DNA of 64,000 nt from Allium sativum (Eukaryota; Streptophyta; Magnoliopsida; Asparagales; Amaryllidaceae). The notes below the pieces were generated by a model. It was not told where the DNA came from, ran no database searches, and saw only the letters and a program-made list of their open reading frames with translations. The DNA lies in the NCBI GenBank assembly GCA_030737875.1, contig CM060912.1, positions 884,515,199 through 884,579,198 of the forward strand, given 5' to 3'. Each line of letters starts with the position of its first letter. Position 1 is the first letter of the stretch. This document shows positions 58,766 through 64,000 of this stretch, one piece after another. The translations under genes were made by a program, and so were the position numbers.

Positions 58766-59954
58766 AAATGACGGCCACGTTGAGCTTGTAATGCTTAGCA
58801 GGTAATATTTACTTCAAATACCGACAACATTGTTTAAATGTTTGCTAAAAACGAAGGCTGATTCAAACCTGGCGTATTTCCTTTCGTGTATAACTGCTTA
58901 TGTGCTTATGCAATGATTACCAACATCATTTCACAAATACCCTTACAAAATGTATTTACAAATTGTCAAAATTGTTTGTCATTGGTGTTATTCATATTCA
59001 GTGATAATGTTAAATTACCGTTTGTTTGAAAAAAGGGTAAGGGTGCTTTTTTTTTTATGAATTTGAACATGACATTTGAGCGTGACATTTGAGCGTGACA
59101 CATTAGTGATCGAGGAATACGTTTTTTTGCTGCGAACAGGTTATTTGAACGTGGTGTTTATATAATGGGATTTTTAATTTTTTTCTTATTTTGAAATTAA
59201 ATACTGATTGTATATTAAAAAACTATTATATTTCATTAAAAACTCAAATACAATAACAAAATGATTTGAAAATCCTACTTGTTAGCAACATCTTGTTTTA
59301 TCAGAAAAGTTTCTTATTCTTTTGTGTGGCGTTGAGCTGCAATCCCTGACATCAACCAACTTTTCGCTATATCATCGGTAAAAACAGTGAATATGTATCG
59401 AAGGATCGTAAAATATTTTTATTTTATTCCCTTCTAGTTGGATCATTCTCATATTTTAATATGTTGTTTATGAGGATGTGAGACATATCCATAATTTTTA
59501 CCAATTTTGTTTGTGACCATTTTACCCCTAGTAGTCTCGTACAGGGTATAACTTTTGACTGCGATCGAACTAGGTGTTGAGACATGTGCCACTGGAAAGG
59601 AAATGATGTTTCCTTTTCCGTAGAGTGTCACATTAAAGATTTGGTTCAGCGATTTGGGAGGAATCACTATTTTAAGGTTTTACAATTGGTTGTTCAGGTT
59701 TGGTAAGCCATAATGGGTTGATTTGGAGAGGCTCATTAGTAGGCTGGTGGAGGCTATAAATAGGTGGTAGGAGGCATGGAGAATAGTTTAATTTCTTCAT
59801 TCTCTCATTTTGAAGAGCTTGAGTTCCTCCATTTCTCCATTCTCTTTAGTTTTCCACCATTAAAGCTTAGAGAATCGAAGATCTATCTTATTTGAAGCTA
59901 GATCTACGCCATTTCAAGAGAGATTTCATCGAATTGAAGAGTTTAAAGAAAATT
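58766..59954. other. Intergenic DNA ending in a decayed LTR
   Basis: From about 59440 it reads like the U3/leader of a long-LTR element: GTATAACTTTTGACTGCGAT, a CTGGAAAGGAAATGATGTTTC phrase, TATAAATA at about 59755, then TTCTCTCATTTTGAAGAGCT. LTR C is inserted right after it. 58766-59440 is AT-rich with no gene seen. Confidence 0.5.
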
Positions 59955-60263
59955 TGTAACACCCCACATTTTAAACTTAAGATAATAAAATAAGGATATC
60001 TTAATTAAATATTCAGAATTAAGTAAAACGGACTGCGCCATTGCATCCGTCTTGAAATTCTGGTCAAGAGAGACACTTGGTTTGCATAAAACGGACACTG
60101 TATGAAGAAGTTACGAGCATTAGAAGTTTGTATACATATAAGGAGCTTATACGTGTGTGTATATATATATATATTAAATAAATATATTCAGAAAATTTGA
60201 AAATCAGTTCAAAAATAAAAATTCACAAGCGGGAAAATCTGGAGGGAATTTAGACCGTTGGGG

Positions 60264-60411
60264 GTCGATCTAAAGGTCGACCCATCAACAGAGGGGTCGA
60301 CCTAGGGGTCGACCCACCCGCAGATCTGGAAACTTCTTCTTTGATGTGGACAATTCTGATGGATTTTGGTCCAATCTGAGGGTCCTGGTTGCTCCAATAC
60401 TCCTATAAATA
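60264..60411 (+). promoter_or_regulatory. Putative LTR C promoter: GTCGAC cluster plus TATA box
   Basis: GTCGAT at 60264 and GTCGAC at 60276, 60296 and 60308, mostly within GGGGTCGACC(C/T), lie about 90-140 bp upstream of TATAAATA (60404-60411). Confidence 0.6.
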
Positions 60412-61205
60412 AGACCCTAGACTTAACCCTAAATCTTATAATTCTGTAGCTACGCCGAAGCTCTGCCATTACGCACTCTCTCCCTCTCTCTTCTCAAATC
60501 TATTCTGAAAGTTAAAATATTAGCCAAAGAAAATTATGCATCCAGATCTAGAAGAGAGAATCAACATTAATAAAATGATTATTGAATCATGAAAGCAAGG
60601 TAAACTTCTAAGATCAATCTATTTAAATTATTTCTCTTTCCCTTCTCTTTTCATAAATAAAAAAATCCATGGTCGTTAGGTTTCAAATCAAATTAAAAGG
60701 AGAAACCATGGAAGAATAGATTTGGATCAGATTCAAGATTTGGAAGCCTTTTAGGTGAGTGGGTTTAAAATATACTTTTTGAATGATAGTATATTTATCG
60801 TTTGACATTCCCCATTAACATACACAATGAACACATTGGAAGATTTAATTTGATGAAATGAATTATTGCGCTAAAATGGATAATATGTTCAATTAGTTAA
60901 TATGTTGAGATGTACATGAATACCGTTGTAAAGATCTATTTTATGAACTTTTCAACTGGGATAATTGAGATTTTGGGTAAATGATACATTATTGGAGAAT
61001 TACACTTTATTTTAAATAAAGTTAATTGCTTGTAGAAAGACATGCGACACATATTGGGATTTAAGGCATAATTTGTAATGGGTTTTTGGAACATAACATA
61101 TATTATGTTTTAGACTTTAATTTGGGAGCACAATTTGATATGAACATAAATGATTGAATGAAGATGAATATGCCTAGGATTACAATTAGAAATTGTAATT
61201 GCGCT

Positions 61206-61431
61206 TATGACACGAGGTTAAGTTGCATTAGTGGCGAAAGTTTGCTCGGACCCGACTGGCCTATCCAGCAGCCACTAATGTTGAATCTAATGTGAGAGGC
61301 CTAAGTGCAAAATTAAAAACAAATAATGGTACTAAGACACGAGGTTAAGTCAACTTGTGGTAGAAGTCTGCCCGGACCCACCTCGCAAATCCAACATCCA
61401 CAAGTGTAGGATTAATGTGAGAGATTTAGTG

Positions 61432-61435
<4 letters not shown>
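61206..61435 (+). other. Tandem pair of structured motifs (M2) in LTR C
   Basis: Block 1: CATTAGTGGC (61226-61235) and GCCACTAATG (61271-61280), 10 perfect pairs. Block 2: ACTTGTGG (61352-61359) and CCACAAGT (61397-61404), 8 perfect pairs. Shared primary sequence is GACACGAGGTTAAG, CCCGGACCC and TAATGTGAGAG. Confidence 0.75.

Positions 61436-61472
<37 letters not shown>
61435..61472. repeat. (TA)n microsatellite
   Basis: About 38 bp of TA repeat immediately after the second M2 block of LTR C. Confidence 0.95.
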
Positions 61473-61476
<4 letters not shown>

Positions 61477-61480
61477 ATGA

Positions 61481-63169
61481 TGGTAGTTAAGTGTCTAACT
61501 CAGAAAATAAGAAAGGAAGGGATGTGATTAAATGAGTAAGTGTGATGAGAAGGAAAAGTGATGTATTTCCCGAAATGACTTATTTTGAGAATGTTGTTGC
61601 AAGTAAGCCACAGTAAATAAAGAAAAGTAAAGAAATTACTTTCTACCACATATTCAGATGGGAATACGCTATAAAAATAAATCGTTGATTCCTTCTATCA
61701 AACTGATAAGGTGCGTGAAGTGTTTTCCTTAATACAATAAGGAATATATATGTTACATTGAATGAAGAATAATGGTTTAATACAATAAGTCACTTTTATT
61801 CTCTTTGAATTTACCACTTCACTTAGACACTCAAAACATTAAACACTCCAAACCCACTTACATCCACCAAATCATTCTGCACAAAAGGTGTTTTTTCCAT
61901 GTCTATGTACGTCAGCTTGAAAATAATCAAAATTCAAATGAAATAAGAAAATTTTCATTTAACAATCTTTCTTCTCTCTCTAATTCTTAGGTTTTAATCT
62001 CAAATTTGGGTTCAGAGAATTTTACATGAATTTTATAATCATAAACTCAAATCAACAAATCAGTGGCTTAAATCAATTATCCCTGTCATTTTCTAGTTGA
62101 TTCAAGTCTTTACGGATTTTATTCCTAATATAAACGTTCAGATTTTTATTTCATTTTTTCAGATTGGTTAATTTTTTTTTTTGAAAATAGAATTAAAAAA
62201 ATCATTTGTGTTAGCAAAAGGGAAAACAGCTATGAAATTTATAAAAAAGTAAAAAAAAAAAAAAGTGAATGATGGGTGCAAATGGTAGCACTCCAACAAA
62301 CTTATATAAAATTTAGATTGACTTCTCTAACATTAATCCTTATTCAAAACTTCTGTAAATAAGTCATACACAATCGGTCTGTCAATGGATACCTTCGGAA
62401 GCTGATTGTGTCATATCGACATCTAAAATCATTTTCGGATACCGTAAATCGAATAAATATCCAAACCTCTAACTATAGATAATTCAGAAATTTGAATATA
62501 AAATTTTGATTTAACATTAAAGAATTCAATTCCACTAATTGTAAAAGCATGCAAAATCAACAAATATGATTATAGTAAATGGTCAATTAATATACAATGA
62601 ATGTGTATGCTATAAACTATTAAAAATAAAATAATAAATTCAGATGTTGTATCAAAAAATTAAAATACACATAGTATAACAAAAATTAAACGGTTAACTA
62701 TTTAATGTGGATGTCTTCATATCCTAATTTGTACCTCTTTTTCCTCATATATTAGATGTTTATCCGTTTTTTGGTACATATGAATTTTGAATCTTTCGGA
62801 TTCTCAAGACCCCAAACTCCATCTGGACCAACTATCCTCAAACCTAAGAACCATGGTCTCAAATCAATCATTATGGTGCTTTATAATAACTTCTATTTTG
62901 GGGACTTTACTACTGTCATGGATGCTTAAGATGCCAAAATCTAAAGGGATTGCACCACAATACAATGATTAAAGAAGACATATCTTCATGTAACACAATT
63001 TCTGGGACAACGTCAAGTAATCTCCATTATTAAGAAATTGGAAAAGACGAACCACTGTTGTAACTTGTAATGTGCTTGGTTAAAAAATTTAGCAAAGCTT
63101 AGAGTAATGCAAGTTACCAAAAAAAATTGACATCATATGTAAAAAAAAAAGAATGAAAAAAATACTAAC
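61481..63169. other. Intergenic DNA, no gene recognised
   Basis: AT-rich. A 61-codon plus-strand frame at 62787-62972 has a hydrophobic segment (WCFIITSILGTLLLSWML) but no recognisable family and no splice context, so it is left uncalled. Nothing else is supported. Confidence 0.5.
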
Positions 63170-63262
63170 ATTGTGAGAATCAAGATCACGAATGACTGCT
63201 GTAGCCCCTGATTTTCCGGGGTTTCCCTTCGATGCTCCATCGAATTCAATCAGGCAGTCATA
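63170..63262 (-). CDS. Single exon of a cellular RNase H (type 1 fold) domain protein
   Basis: The minus strand reads a 31-codon exon containing CLIEFDGASKGNPGKSG and ATAVIRD. The DGASKGNPG segment is the first catalytic-Asp strand of plant and haloarchaeal-type RNase H1 proteins, which cut RNA in RNA-DNA hybrids. An acceptor AG precedes 63262 and a GTTAGT donor follows 63170, so the exon is neatly bounded and open. The remaining domain (second Glu and Asp residues) should follow at lower coordinates but is not recognised in 62500-63169. The gene is therefore either long-introned or a fragment. The segment differs from retroelement RNase H, so a cellular origin is likelier. Confidence 0.6.
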
Positions 63263-64000
63263 CTACATAGATAATACACATATATACGTATGTATCAAAC
63301 TCACATATCGATTCATGCAAAAGAGAAGTAATAACGGAACAAAGAAATCAGATTTGAACTGTAAATACGCACATTGTTCCCGTGGAAAAAAAAACATTTT
63401 CCACAATTATCGAGTATAGGGTTTTTTATCCTAGAAGGGTAGATTTGATTTTACAAGAAATAGTATGACTTTTACTATGAGGCGGTATTGTACACATCTA
63501 TTCTATTAGTTAAATATAAAAATAGGATGTTCACACTGCTTACGTGTACTCTTCGCTGCTTTGCATTTCAAAATCCTCCATTCTCCTGCCTCACTGATTT
63601 TTCTTTTACGTCGCAATCGCCGCTTCTCTTTTCCATGTGCCACATGCTCCACTCACTGAAAACTGTTTCCCTACGAACTTTTCCTCTTCCAAAATTCCCA
63701 ATCCTCCACGTACACCATTTTTTTTTCAATATCCCACGACAAACTACCGCATATCCCTAAAAGTACCACACTGAAAATAACTGTTCCCCAGATTTCATTC
63801 TACCCTACTTTTTTCTAATAAATTTTTAACCAACATCTACTTAAATTCGTGTATATAATTTATACCGAATCGATCTTTGCTTCACCATCTATTCCATTAC
63901 TAGCCTTCCATTCATGATCATTTACCATTCAAATTTCCTGGTCCATTCCGATCAGTGGAATTTCCGTTTAGCAGGGCTATTTCTGAAACAAAATCAACTC
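63263..64000. other. Region upstream of the RNase H exon (minus-strand sense)
   Basis: A possible minus-strand first exon reads MEDFEMQSSEEYT (about 63540-63580) ending at a GTAAGC donor, but its phase does not join the RNase H exon directly, so an intervening exon would be needed. The plus-strand frame at 63488-63760 has no known domain. Confidence 0.3.

Larger units (their letters stand above)
59955..61480 (+). mobile_element. LTR C: Tekay-like long LTR related to LTR A, right edge unresolved
   Basis: Starts TGTAACACCCCACATTTT. The first 200 bp align with LTR A near 6330-6450 (AATTAAGTAAAAC, GTATGAAGAAGTTA). It contains a GTCGAC cluster with TATAAATA at 60404-60411 and the M2 pair at 61206-61435, in the same order as in A. 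A (TA)n tract at 61435-61472 follows. No LTR end, primer site or purine tract is found further on, so it is truncated or its edge is unrecognised. Confidence 0.7.

Noticed and set aside
62308..62370. Possible regulatory hairpin ACACAATC/GATTGTGT near 62360
   Set aside because: An isolated 8-bp inverted repeat in AT-rich DNA, expected by chance at this window size.
62787..62972. 61-codon frame with a hydrophobic segment
   Set aside because: No family, no promoter or splice evidence; too short to support as a gene.

Overview
The window is nuclear DNA of a flowering plant, most likely a eudicot. The signs are a spliced family-1 UDP-glycosyltransferase gene with the plant PSPG box, plant-type LTR retrotransposons using an initiator-Met tRNA primer site, a SIRE-like Copia solo LTR, a TRIM, plant hAT and PIF/Harbinger MITEs, and high AT content. 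About 80% of it is transposable-element DNA. Only the region from about 53.5 kb onward carries cellular gene sequence.

Layout. 1-898: 3' part of a long LTR (family F) inserted in the 5' LTR of element A. 899-10506: element A (+), a long-LTR Tekay/Del-like element with no coding capacity, whose 5' LTR also holds a 532-bp hAT-like MITE. 10507-12096 and 29832-32223: a Tat/Retand-like Ty3/gypsy element G (-), with a broken gag, a primer site carrying a tRNA-Lys half, and a probable 5' LTR. It was split by 12097-29831, element B (-), with about 5.5-kb LTRs and only 1.5 kb of internal DNA (TSD AGTAC). B's 3' LTR is itself split by a 5.2-kb solo LTR of family F (13760-18973, TSD TTACG). 32224-33517: remnant internal region of another Tekay-like element (H). 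33518-50578: two inverted copies of H's LTR, interrupted by element D (34151-43145, (-), TSD CGGGG, gag with one stop), a TRIM (43636-44159), a SIRE-like solo LTR (44854-46287) and a Mutator-like element (47343-50555, TSD TATTGAAAA).

50579-53542: old intergenic DNA with an nDart-like hAT MITE (perfect 8-bp TSD). 53543-55625: an intact three-exon UGT gene (476 aa, complete PSPG box), followed by a 5'-truncated tandem copy (55924-58765) whose intron holds a PIF/Harbinger element. 59955 onward: LTR C, related to A. 63170-63262: one minus-strand exon of a cellular RNase H domain protein.

The most interesting signals lie inside the LTRs. First, a tandem pair of roughly 95-nt motifs in families A, C and D keeps complementary arms although the arm sequences differ. 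Second, a different hairpin with a strongly conserved apical loop lies in families A and F and once in A's internal region. Third, clusters of the GTCGAC palindrome lie about 90-190 bp upstream of a TATAAATA box in four LTR families, one of them a Copia element. I recognise neither hairpin as a known RNA class. All calls were made by reading the sequence; no database search or folding program was run.
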